From: Lumbricus rubellus
Taxonomy: Eukaryota; Annelida; Clitellata; Crassiclitellata; Lumbricidae
NCBI GenBank assembly: GCA_945859605.1
Contig: OX243814.1
Coordinates: 20,684,035-20,748,034 of the forward strand
Reading direction: 5' to 3'
DNA length: 64,000 nt
In this document: positions 47,321 to 60,400 of the stretch, one piece after another
Layout of the letters: the number at the start of each line of letters is the position of its first letter
Position numbering within the stretch: the first letter of the stretch is position 1
Translations under genes and position numbers: made by a program
The notes under the pieces: generated by a model
Told to the model about the DNA's origin: nothing
Databases searched by the model: none
What the model saw: only the letters and a program-made list of their open reading frames with translations

Positions 47321-49476
47321 TAGGGTGGTCGTTAGAAATGAAAGTTGGAATCTACTGTTCTCCAAGTTTGCATTTGGTGCCATTCCATCCAGAAACATCA
47401 CACAAAAAGTTGTGAGAGAAAATATTAATATTTAGGACTTGCGCAACACCATCAAAGTTTCACCATGTACCAAAGAAGCGAAAACTTGAATTGCAAGCAT
47501 AATAAACCATGCATCCTCAAATAAGAATTCAATACAATGTGACTATATTATTGCATACATGATTACCAATGATTACACTGTTTGGTGATCAAGATTGCAA
47601 TTATTATTATTGCTGCTTAGGTATTTAATCAATGTCAATGTGACCTTGAAGACACTCTCTTTTGTTTGTGCTGAGAACGAGTTGCGATGTTCTTCTACAA
47701 CTTCTGATATAAATTGTTTTTGTTGTTCATTCCTTGTACTTGAGGCATTGAAATGCTGAATAAGGGTGACACCTAAGCTAGATCACTGATAACCTTTATG
47801 GATCTCCAGCTTGTCGAGCTCTCCATGCAGTCTTCATGCTTTATACGACCGCTTAACTGGATCGCGTTCCAGAAGTGCATCTAGTAGTTTAATTCAAGAT
47901 GCAGAACAGGTCATGGGTTGAATTTATCACGAAATGATGTCGATCTGGCCTTTTTTGCGAATGGTTGGGAGAAGAGTTGTATACGTTTGTGGATCTCAGA
48001 ACCTTCTTTGTCTACTAGAACTGATAAGATCAATTTCTTCTCTCCCAATGACATGTCATTGTGAAAGAAACCTAAGCTTGCCAACAGCTTGGATAAATAC
48101 CAGAGATTTCGGCCAAAGGGTGTCACATCGGCATCAGCAATGACCTTCCGTGGATATAAAGAGAGTTAAAACAGCAGTACTAGATCGTTCCTAGGTTCAG
48201 TGGTTGCTGAATGCTGGTGGGGTTTGAAACTAATGGCGGCATGTCCCAAATAAACTAATAAGCTTAATTAATTATTTCCGGATGCTCCCACACATATTCG
48301 TCATAAGATGAGCCGATTCTTTGACTATAATCGTTGCTGTAGCCTAGAGGATACTTGTCTTGAAATAGCAACATCCTCAAGCAGTAAATTGCTCTCGTCG
48401 TCCATTTAGGCTACTGTTATTGAGGGGTTTGCAGCCGATGCTAGCTTCTTTAAACCTTGCCAGTCTCCAGCTTCCAGATATGCTCAGTCTCCTGAGTTGG
48501 AACTTTGTCAAAGAAGCTGCTTAGTAGTCTGAGTGATACTGTCCCTGATGCCAAGTTTTTCACGCTTATGATGATGGAGCAGTACTTTGAGCAGTTCTCT
48601 GCTAGAACGTCTCTTCAAGATGGGAGCTTGGAACCTTTGAAGCTCTCCTCTGTCCTCTAGCATGCGACATTACCGCTAACGCTATTGTAATCGGCATCGC
48701 CTTCTCACTATTAGATGCAGACATTTAAATAATGCCCCTATAATGCTGTATATGTTAATAATAATTATGCATGGCGTTGTTGGAAACAAGTTCAGCAATG
48801 AACAAGCAAAGCATGTTCAAGTGGTGAAGATAAAAACATGTCTGTAAGCCTTTACAACAGGTCGAACAGGAAGGGAGAGCAAGGATATCGTTGTTTGGAA
48901 CACAAACAATTACATAGAACCTTTTCATCATAACACTGTAAGCTTATAGGGCCTAATACATGATAAATTCTGCAATGCATGAGATACTATACAGCCTAAA
49001 ATATAATAATATGCCTAATGTATGTAAGACTATGTGTATTGTGTACGGTAGTGCATTGATGACTTGGAATGTAACTAATAAAAGATCATAACATTGGACA
49101 GAATATATCTTTTTCGCAGGAATTCCCTCACTTGTCAATTACCGCTAAAATGTTCATAAAAATAGATAATTAGCAATCACTGATGACAAAAACATTGTAG
49201 AATATACCTTTAAGCTGTGCCTAAGTAAAAATCATAAAGTATTTCTGTCAGAAAACTATAATTCTAAGACTTTGAAGTAAATAATACTTATGCTCAAAAT
49301 TACGACAATTATTTGTAAAATACTAAACTTCAACGACGTTGCGCAAGTCCTAAATATTTTTCAATTCTGATAATTTTTGGGCTACATAGGTTTTAGACCA
49401 AGTGGCACGGAAGGCCGGGTTGGAGAAATATGAGATATTAAGTTGAAAATTTTCTATTAGAGATGCAACCACCCTA
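47321..49476. mobile_element. hAT-like element nested in the piggyBac-like element
   Basis: ATGTAAAC stands on both sides (47313-47320, 49477-49484), an 8-bp target duplication. Both ends read TAGGGTGGT, and subterminal AATATTTAGGACTTGCGCAAC recurs inverted about 110-150 bp in. The interior has only broken minus-strand frames, for example FGRNLWYLSKLLASLGFF near 48100. An inverted copy of its right end is at 63486. Confidence 0.8.
47911..48126 (-). pseudogene. unidentified frame inside the nested element
   Basis: A 71-codon frame (FGRNLWYLSKLLASLGFF, SLGEKKLILSVL) looks protein-like and may be part of the element's former coding region. No domain was recognised; the adjoining frames contain stops. 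Confidence 0.3.
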
Positions 49477-50032
49477 ATGTAAACTGACATTTCACTGTGT
49501 CTGATAGGAAGTCTGATATATAATTAAAGGTTTATGATAGCTAGCTAATATTTTAGCACTAGAATTGCACTTTACTGTATTTTTAGTGCCATAATTGCAC
49601 TTTACCACCCAATAATTATAGGCTATGCTACCATCGGGAATGCACAAGAATGTACCAAATAATGCTTGTTGTAGTGACGTCCTCATCACTTTCCGATTCA
49701 ACAGATTCATCTCCATTGTTATCACTGGCTGTAATTCTTACTGTATACCTGTCCAAGGGTATACCGTTTTCTACTAAATGTTTTCTTCGCAACATATTTC
49801 ATTCGAACTGCTAGATAGATACTTTGCCTTTCAACATAGGCCTATTCAACGGCTGTGGTCGTGTTTATTTATGCTACTCCACTGCATGAAACTCATTTGA
49901 AATTGACCTTCAAGTGACGTAATTAGACTAAAAGTACGTCACTTCCTGCCTGAGTCAATGCTGGATTGAAATAAAAATACATAATTACCATAGCCGTTAT
50001 ACAAGACATGCGGGATGACGTATAGACGCAAT

Positions 50033-50140
50033 GCCGAAATATCGGCCTTACGGGGATAAGATAAAGACGATCAAGCCGAAATATCGGCCTTACGGGGATA
50101 CGATAAAGACGATCAAGCCGAAATATCGGCCTTACGGGGC
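50033..50140. repeat. 42-bp tandem hairpin repeat
   Basis: Three copies of GCCGAAATATCGGCCTTACG at 50033, 50075 and 50117 (spacing 42). Each contains a GCCGA-AATA-TCGGC hairpin. They form the subterminal repeats of the piggyBac-like element's right end. Confidence 0.92.
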
Positions 50141-51321
50141 GAGAGGGTTAAATTGATAAGCACTCAATTCATAAGTTGCAAAAAATTACTTAACTGTCAA
50201 ACCCCTTAATCAGTAAGTTAATCAAGCGATTAAATAATAAAGTTGCTAATCTTTAATGACTAGAGGAAAAAGCTTGGATGGCATTTATTTGCAATTCATC
50301 AAACACATAAGACTTTTCTTTAGCATTGAGCAATAAGGCTTCACTTTCACTCATCAGTCCAAGTGCATCTGTACTATAAAAGTTCACTTTGCAACTACTC
50401 GCAACATGCATAGAATCACAATCAGCAATTTCATGTAATTGTCAGATCGCAAATGCACCCTCGGAGTTTCGTTTGAAGTGGGACCACATCAAAGTCTTGC
50501 AATTAAAATTACAACACTTTTCATAACAAGAGTCCACTGATAATAACCAGTAAAAATTAAACCAGTTGGTTAAGAGTGAAAGACTCCCAATCCCATCTGG
50601 TCAGTTATTCTCAATTGGATTTCCTAAGAGGCATCTTGTTGGCAAAACAGACAAACTAATGGCAAATGTTGTCCTGATTGAAATTGCAATCCTGCTTTAC
50701 AGAATACACAGATCTTACAACTGAATATATCGACGATAGATCTACTGACAGCAACTTTCCAGCAGACTAGAACAGTCGAGCCACAAAAGCAACGACCTCT
50801 AAAGCATCTGCTACTAACTAATATACACACTCAATGAGGAATGACATCAAAGCACACGTGTACTATGCTAACATGCTAACAGCAATAACTAAACATATAG
50901 ATATTTCAGAACTCCATATATCACAAAATATTTCTCTCAAATCTGGACAAAAATTAAATCTCAGAAAGCAGCACCCAAAAGCACAATGACTATGACAGCA
51001 ATGCAAGGTACCATCAAACACAATGGGAACAATGACATTATAAATCCAACGACTTTCTAACATCAGAATTACCTAAAAGTCCACATGGTGCCAATACTTT
51101 AATATCAATGCAAGTGTCCTCTACATTCTCTGTACGTCTCTGTACAACAATGGTAGTCCTCCTCCTATCAAAGCAAAACATAGAAAAACTAACAGATACG
51201 ATTGAACGAGGTGAGCCATCATCATCTCAGACAGAAATCCTTTTTAATCCGATATATCGGTGGAATGAGAAATTGGGAGAAAGCAAGCAGCGGAACCGTT
51301 TCCATGGCAACGACGGTTCCT

Positions 51322-51475
51322 TCAGTTCCGTCGTCCGCTGAAGCAGAGACAGCCGCAGACGTCGACGTCCGTCTTCTGACGCTGATGACTACTCGAGTAA
51401 TGACTGCGACGGACGGTTTTCTCGCGCTGGACGTCAAGAACGGATCTCTCGTAAACATCAAATTCTTTTAGATAC
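51322..51475 (-). CDS. RHOBTB exon 8 (C-terminus)
   Basis: [20 protein letters not shown], then [17 protein letters not shown] and TGA. TTTCAG acceptor. The CpG-rich composition differs from the flanks, which supports coding. Phase 2 in. Confidence 0.9.
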
Positions 51476-54400
51476 CTGAAATCGATCGACACAATAATTA
51501 AATATTAATAAATATATTAATATATATAGATTTAAATCATTAAAAATAACTGCGCTATTCTAAGTTTTATTACTAAGAATAATAATACTCTGTAAAAACT
51601 TCAATCAACAGCTCAAAAGTCTAACCTATGGCTCTTGAACCAGACAATAATCGAACATATGAAACATTCAGAGGATGTAATCAGTTTTGAATGGTGGAGG
51701 TAGAAACAAATGCTACTGCAGAATTACCAAAAAGCAAAAATTTAATTAAGTAAAGTTTCATTTAAATTAAATTAAATATCAAATTAAAGCAAGTTTGTGC
51801 ATTTGAGTCTAAAAATTGTTCACTGAACATGAATCACAAAACCTAAAAAAATAGTTATATGCAGATAGATTCCCTTTCATAAAGCAAGTCCATAATAATT
51901 TATACAATTCTGCAACAAATAATAAATAAGAAAGATACAGAACTGGACTTATGTCAAAGAAATACACTCAAATGATCACGAATATGTTACTGAACATAAC
52001 ATAATCATTTGCATAATTTTCATAAATCACAGTGAAACCATAACATGGATGAACATAGAAAATGAAAAAAATTCGATGAAGACAAGAATACTGTTGATGA
52101 TGATGATGATGATGATGATAAGAACATAATTACGATAATGGTGAATATGATGATGATTAGGAGATTACAATAGCAATGTTCTGCTCCATATTTCAATGAA
52201 CAAACCAGAGTGGTGGGTGTCGGTGGCTGGTAAGGTAGATCTGGTTATCTGGCCGTAGACCGTGTAGAAGCTTACAGTATTTCCTATACACATCCAGGTA
52301 AGTAATGGACAAATACCAGAGGCACCAGTTGGCAAGTTGAGCAGCATTGTGAAGCTGCAACAACAAAACAGAACATCTGTCACATCACATGTACGATAGA
52401 ACATCTGTCACATCAGATGTACGATAGAACATCTGTCACATCACATGTACGATAGAACATGTGTCACATCACATGTACGATAGAACATGTGTCACATCAC
52501 ATGTACGATAGAACATCTGTCACATCAGATGTACGATAGAACATCTGTCACATCACATGTACGATAGAACATGTGTCACATCACATGTACGATAGAACAT
52601 GTGTCACATCACATGTACGATAGAACAACTGTCACATCAGATGTACGATAGAACATCTGTCACATCAGATGTACGATAGAACATCTGTCACATCACATGT
52701 ACGATAGAACATCTGTCACATCAGATGTACGATAGAACATCTGTCACATCACATGTACGATAGAACATGTGTCACATCACATGTACGATAGAACATGTGT
52801 CACATCACATGTACGATAGAACATCTGTCACATCAGATGTACGATAGAACATCTGTCACATCACATGTACGATAGAACATCTGTCACATCACATGTACGA
52901 TAGAACATCTGTCACATCACATGTACGATAGAACATCTGTCACATCAGATGTACGATAGAACATCTGTCACATCAGATGTACGATAGAACATCTGTCACA
53001 CCACATGTACGATAGAACATCTGTCACATCACATGTACGATAGAACATCTGTCACATCAGATGTACGATAGAACATCTGTCACATCACATGTACGATAGA
53101 ACATGTGTCACATCACATGTACGATAGAACATGTGTCACATCACATGTACGATAAAACATCTGTCACATCAGATGTACGATAGAACATCTGTCACATCAC
53201 ATGTACGATAGAACATGTGTCACATCACATGTACGATAGAACATGTGTCACATCACATGTACGATAGAACATCTGTCACATCAGATGTACGATAGAACAT
53301 CTGTCACATCACATGTACGATAGAACATCTGTCACATCACATGTATGATAGAACATCTGTCACAACACATGTACGATAGAACATCTGTCACATCACATGT
53401 ACGATAGAACATGTGTCACATCACATGTACGATAGAACATCTGTCACATCAGATGTACGATGGGTGATGATGGCTTTTTTCAGAGGCCTTGCAGAAGTTC
53501 AAACAAAGTTGCTCTTAGATCCTTCACATCAGTACAAACAAAAGTATCAGTACAAATGTTTTCTCAAGACTCTTAAGGCTTCAGAGTGGTGCTCTATAAA
53601 ATGCTTTGTTACATTACATAACAAACAGTAAATTGACCCACACACAAACACACACACACATTCTTTACTAAGACTCAATCTGACAAATTCTTTTTAGCAA
53701 CAAAGAAGTTTAGCTCTGTCAGGACTCAGTCCATTGCAGTCTGCAGATAATACACCAAAAATGCATTTATAGTATGATCTGTCAATACCTTTTGAAAGAA
53801 ACATAGAGTTTAGAACTACAATTTCAAAATGACTAATATTTTCAAATACATGTAGCAGACTTTTTCATAATATGTAAAAAGAAGAGTAAGACACCTGTGC
53901 AGGTTCGAGGTATGAAAGAACCTCTTCGGTGATATCCTGACCGCTCTTCTCGGCTGCTGTCAGATCCCTGATCATCGACTGTTCAGCAAATGCGAGCAGC
54001 CGAGGCAGACAGAGGCGATTCGCAAGTTCAATGAGTTCCATGCAGTTGACATGAGTCAGGTCAGAACACTCTCCTGTGTACAGAAACACCTGGAGAACTC
54101 GAAATGTCTCCATCGTAATACCAGGATAGGAGATCTGAAAAAAACAGGAACACATATTGCAAATATTATTTGAATAGAAGACTTGTTAAGGCACATGCAC
54201 TGTGTTACCAGATGATTTTTTAAACATTTAATTTCAAAGTTGCGTTTTCAATATCCATGGGCAAAGCGTGATTAGCATTGATAGACAATTTATGTTTCTG
54301 GCTGCAATCCACACAAACTATTTCCAAACAACTTTTTAAAGTATAAGGTGCTTTATTGGACCCATAAACAGCCCTTGTCAATTTCACTGAGAAAGTAGTC

Positions 54401-57400
54401 CTGCTCATGAATCATTATAAGCCGGCTAATAGCCAAAACTGTTTAAGTTGCAGCTGTAGTTAGGTGTTGCTTTGTATGACATTTTGTGATTGAAGTCACA
54501 TAACAGTGTACAACTGTACATTATAAAAAATCAAATAGTTGATTTTGCCCTTCTTAGAAAATACAACGCAATAAAAATGTAAGTTGAAATGCCCTCCCTA
54601 CAAAGTTCAGGAGTTCACAATGAAACTGGACAAACAATACGAGCCAAGAACAGACAAGGGCAGACGTAAGACTTCAGTTAAGAGAGGAAGACAGCCTACA
54701 GAGCAGAGTTGTGAACGAACATGAACATGAATGTGAGAAAGTACAGAGTAACAGACTGATGGACCAGCGACAATGAATAGATGCTGACACAATGCTGATA
54801 CATTGAAGATGCCAATCCTGCGTGTGCATTGATTTAACAAAAATTTTACCATGCTACACCATATGTGCACCACGTGTTACACCTGTATTTTATATTAAGA
54901 CTTCTTGTTAATTACATGTATGCAGCATTGACAGATTTGCCATAAATAAGTCAGACTGCTGTGGTGAACTAAGTGGTTCCTGGCAACATTTTCTGCACTT
55001 TGGAATCCATAACTACCAGTTAAGCAATGAAAACTGACAAGCATTGTCAATCCACACGAAACGCCTGCCGATAGTCTCGATTAATATTGCTGTTATTGTC
55101 CAATCTGCACTTTAGCCCAGCGGTCCTTCAAACGCTGCACGTCAAATATAAATGACACCTAAACTTAACGTTATCTGAAAATGCTCTGCTGTAAATTTTC
55201 ATGTTATGATGTTTAACCCTTTAATGCCGGAGGGTATAGAAATTCCCATACTGGTCATTTACTACCATCTCTGCATTAAAGGGTTAACGATGTGCTGACC
55301 ACTTTAGCCGATCCTTCCATGAAATTACTGGAGAACATGCTGGCCATGACGTCACATCTGGAAGACAGCAGAACACGATGAGCCTTCAATCGCCCATCGT
55401 CCAACTTGAACTCCACATCTGAGATCAAAACAAAACATAAGATAAAGAAATTTTAAAAAAACATTGATATTAGAAGCATGTAATTTAACAAAGGACTAGA
55501 AACTTGGATTAGATCATCCAGAGGAGAAATATGGACAGCAAGAGGAAATAAGGAAGAGAAAGCAGCAGTCCATATAAAACCAGATGAAGATGTTGTGCTA
55601 GAAATGATAAATAACAGATGACTGATGTTCCTTCAAAACAATCAAAGGAGGATGCTACGATGCTGTTAGAAATTTCCTAACTCTTGAGTGCCTCTGATTA
55701 TGACTGTACCAAGGGTCTCTCCAACTTTATCCTCTCTAGTGCTCATCTATACAGAACCTGATTAAACTGATCTTCTGTACATTTCAGACAGCAACCATTC
55801 AGCAACTGTTTAACTGCTAAAGTTAAGATTTTGAGGACAACTAGATAAATTAAGGGCTCGCGTTAGTTCAATGAAAGGCAGGCACGTGATTATAGAAGCA
55901 ATCAAAAAGTCAAAGTATTAGACTGAACATACTAAAAGTTCCCATGTTTAGTAGCAGAACACTGAACTCAGACCTATAACAAACCAACTGAAATTCAAAT
56001 TCTTCCATTACAACATTACAATTGCGTTTCACATTTCTTGTGAATTGGCACGTGAGAAAATTTTCTTACAAATAATTTTAATAACAATACTGAATATTTT
56101 TCTCTAAGGAATAACTATGTCACATTTAACTGGCTGGCATTCAAACTTTCAAACATAAAAAGAGGTGAAAAGATGTGAATTCAGCTGCTGCATAAGTAGA
56201 GACAAATGATTACTTTTGCATTTGAGCATTTCATCCACATGACCTAGACAGTCACTCAGCATTCCTTTATGACAGATCAGAGAAGGTACTGTGTAATTGT
56301 TAAAAAGGACTTGCTCAAAGTCCTTACAAAGCAACTGTAAAAAAGACAATAATACAAGTACTCTCCATATTACAAAGCAATTTGCTACTATGCCTCACCT
56401 AACACATCATCTGGCAAGCTGTAGAACTAGTATAAATGGTTGTGAATTTATATTTCACTTGAGTTCATTTAATCCTATCAGAACAGGATCAGTTCAGTTA
56501 CCTCACTAAGAAAGGAACCTAGAACCTATTCACTAATCCTGTCAACCTTGTTACATCAAAACAAAAACGTTTTGCTGACCTGACAGAAGACCTTTTGGGA
56601 TTATTGTCTCTATCAGTTTCTTGCTTCTCTTGCTATGAAAGTCAGCAAAGATTTCCTGATTCAAGAATTCCTCCTTGTTCTGAATGTTAACAATGCAGTT
56701 GACCAGAGCGGTCAGTCCAAGCGCCTGACTGGCCGCTCGAACTTCGTCCAGCAGTTGACCACCAGCCACGAGTTTTCCCGTGTAGAGAAACTTGAGAACT
56801 GACCGAAAGGCCGCCAGAGAAATTGATTTGTCGACGGTCACAACAGTCGCACCTGAATATTTGAGATCCAAAGCAGAGTCCATCAACGTTAAAACTGAAC
56901 GAACAGCACCAACTCCTCTCTCATAAAAGCCGATCTCTAGGAAACGTTGACTGTCACACGGCTGAGCCATTTCATTCAGTGTCTCAACCGACAGAGCCAC
57001 ATTCGTCTCGCCAAACTCATCATACGGTTCATATGAAAACAGTTGCTGTGCAAACGCAGATGCATGCATGCCCAGCGGAACGAAAAGTTCATCAAATACT
57101 GAACATGCCGCTAAGAGACACACTCTGTGCGCCGCAATTGGAACATTCTGGACTAGGAAGATGACATCACAAAATGTTCTGCTCTGTATCAATTCTTCAA
57201 GAGCGCCGCCACTGCACTCTGCATCTGGGACCTTCACCTCTGGTCGCGGTTGCCGTGGCGGCAGATGCGGCGCCTGGAAGACCGGACGACTGATGCCCTT
57301 GAGCAGTCCGAAGTTGTTCCAGAAGTGGCAATCGCGCTTGTAGATGAGGGCCGCACGGACGACGCTTGTGAAGAGGACGTCGATGCCAAACTGTTCGAGG

Positions 57401-60400
57401 ACGCTTGTCTCGTAGTAGTAGGCGCCAATCTGCTGAGCAACCGTTCGACCGTCTTCTGGGAGAAGAATGTCATCACCAAAGATCTCTCTACAACCAGAAA
57501 CAGATCAGCTCTTGTTAAACGTTAAACCACGATAAATTATGGTGGAGCAGTGGAGCATCAGAGACACACATGAAATATTTGGTGACACCAAAAATTAGTC
57601 AGTTAATTAGACTACAAAAATTAATTCAGAGCTCTACAGGCAATAAACTCATTGAAAAAAAAAATATGCCAAAATTGAATATAGCCTGTAACAGCTGGGA
57701 TCATAAATTTATAATATACACAAACTTCGATATCAAAATTATATGGGACAACAACAACGATAAACTGCTTATCATATTTTATTGCAATTAATGAAGATCA
57801 TAAATAACTGACAATTGAAAACATTCTTGTATCCCAAATGAAGCTTCAAATGCCATGCAACCTCACTACCGGTTTAAATTAATTACAGGCCCTATAATAA
57901 ATTCCATTTTGCGTTGGTAGATGTTATGGTACTTCTGTTATGGCACTTTTGAGACTCTTGTAGCATATATATGGTCCCATAACATAAATGTTGAGATGTT
58001 TACTACTATAATTAAAAACATACGACTAATGAAAGTCAAGTTTGCTCTAGATATCTTAAGCCTATAAATAATAGTAAGTGTGATTACACTTTATAAAGTG
58101 TTTGCTCGACTCATAGTTGTCTTAAATTTACGTTAAGTGCGTCATTTTTAAATTGAACCATAACATTCTGGAGTCATAAATACAGACATAATCTAAAGTT
58201 TCATTTCCATCATCATCCCTTGCAAACTTAACTAAAAATAAGAAATTTGGCTAGAAAATTAACAATAATAAAAAATAATAATTTAAAATACAAAATTAAC
58301 CAAAAAGAACTGCTCGCAATAGCATAATTATCCTAACAAACTATTTTATAAAATTGATAAGCCAAAGCCAAAAATGACAGGAACATTAATCAGCAATCTG
58401 CAAAGGACCATCAACTAGTTTCGACAAAGACAACATAGCACGGAAGACTTCTGAGCGTGAATTTCTCAACTACCGTGATTCTGAGGAGTGCCAGGCTAAA
58501 ATAATTATTAACCATGTTCTGAAAACAATTCAAGATGCTTCTCCATCTTGAATAAGAATAACGCAGCATTGACCAATATTGATTCAATCATCTGTTAATT
58601 ACGACTGGATTTTCATTGATGTGCGTTAAATAGAAACTTAACAGAGAAAGCCACGAATATGATGAAAAATCCCTAACTTACTTGAAGAACGGTCCTTTGT
58701 CGATTTCAAGAAAAGACGGATCTCTGTAGAGATAGCGCATGTCCACCTGACATCCACAGAGTACAATCGGAACACGAGGGCACAGTCGCTGGATCTCTGG
58801 CAGCCAGTGGTTCCACACATGCTGCAGGGACCGTGGCTGGACGACGGAAAAGCAGACTAAGATGACGTCCGCCCTAATATCGTCAAAACCACAGAAACAA
58901 CTTCAGAACATCTGCGGCAGCCTTTAAATTTAAAAGAATCAAGTGATATGCTAATTAATACAAATATTTAGTTGGAATATTCTTCGTAAAATTAGGAATG
59001 AGTGTGAATACTGCCATCAAGTTAGAATTGCCGGTAGTCATCTCTTAAACTATTTCCTGGGTGAGTGAGTAAGCGAAAGAGTGAGTCACAATGTCAACTG
59101 GTGCCAAGTGCCTATTGTTCTGACTCTCTGCTCCTGCATCCATCACACTCCATTCCCTTCATTGTTCTATTTCCTTTATCAGACACTCACAGGAACTGCC
59201 ACCACAAGGTTTGCCCAATCTGCCACAGATACTAGCAAAATAACCACTTGAAAAAATTACATATATATCTACAAAGTGAAGAGCCTGCAAAGTACATAGC
59301 AGCTGCAGACAATAGCTCAACAAGCCAACAAAAGGTGAATAAAATCAAACACAAATCACCCATGAATGCATCAACCCAACCCACCTACACACTTAGTCAG
59401 AAAGCCAAACACTCAATAAACCACTTTATAGTCACCCACCAGCAGTCCAAACATGCACCTACCCAACAACACATACAGCAACCAATCATCCAGCTACGAT
59501 TCCATTCAGTTACAGAGTCCCTGATTAGAATCAAGATTTGTACCATAAAGGGGTGCAAAAAGTTTATAATGGCAGCCAATGGCAATATTTTCCAGAGGCT
59601 CGCAGGCCAGGGTGCCAAAAGCACCTCAGAAAAATTGGGGTGCAGAAGAGGACTTAGTGAGTACTCCCAAAAAGTTTGAGCAAAAATTAAATCTTAAATG
59701 GTGCTGCATAGTCTTAATTTTGATTTCCATTTAATACCAAAACATATACAGCAGATATGGTAAAAAAATAACAAATTTCAACTTTAGTCTAAACCATTGC
59801 ATTGTTATTAGGCATGGCTTCAATAGCAAGAAGAAACATTGTTGTGTGCCTGAAATGGCCCATGGGCCAGACTTCTGGCACTCCTGGCCCAGACCAACCA
59901 AACAACAAGGCTGCTGAATAATCAGGGAGAACATGTGTGAGAAGAGACCTGCCAAAAGCGAACCGCCTGTCTTTGTTGTGATCTCCAAACGTATCCCAAA
60001 GACGCAGAGAGATGCTTACATTGTCCACAGTACACCAGGATCTCTGAAGGGCCTGCCAAACAAAACAATAAAGAAAGACTTCAGAATAAGAAAACTTAAT
60101 AGGAAATTAAGATGCACTGTGGTAAGAACCTGAAATGACTTTTTCATGCACATTTATCTTCAACTGAATAGTTCACCCTATTAGAGGCACTTTAGAAATG
60201 TTTCAATACAATACAATGCAATATTATACTGGTCGATTGGGTGCACTGCAAGCACATTTGATCAGCAATGTGTTGAGAGTATATCTACGCAATTGTCTTG
60301 AAGATGTACTTGGTATTCATTTTAAACATTAATGAAATTAAATGACACATTATAATAACATATATCATGATAAATATGGCGATTTGCAGCTCTAATGGCT

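Larger units (their letters stand above)
47204..50148 (-). mobile_element. piggyBac-like element, TTAA-flanked, decayed
   Basis: TTAA lies at both borders (47200-47203, 50149-50152) and the ends read CCCTATCGCCCC and, inverted, CCCTCTCGCCCC. Near the right end the minus strand has a short frame LRRKHLVENGIPLDRYTVRI then SDNNGDESVESESDEDV, similar in character to the acidic N-terminus of piggyBac transposases (weak). The catalytic domain is not seen. A second transposon is inserted in it. Confidence 0.6.
44935..51321. other. convergent intergenic region between F-box/LRR and RHOBTB genes
   Basis: Holds both 3' flanks and a nested transposon pair at 47200-50152. No independent gene was supported. 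A minus-strand AATAAA (plus TTTATT at 50284) is a candidate 3' end for RHOBTB about 1 kb after its stop. Confidence 0.5.

Noticed and set aside
51202..51471. 89-codon plus-strand frame
   Set aside because: Antisense shadow of RHOBTB exon 8; the minus strand carries the conserved YLKE block.
52371..53460. CRISPR-like array of 28-bp units
   Set aside because: Units are directly contiguous without spacers, in a eukaryotic intron; a minisatellite.
59248..59679. 143-codon plus-strand frame
   Set aside because: Lies antisense in the intron between RHOBTB exons 2 and 3; composition and codon use are intron-like and no domain is visible.
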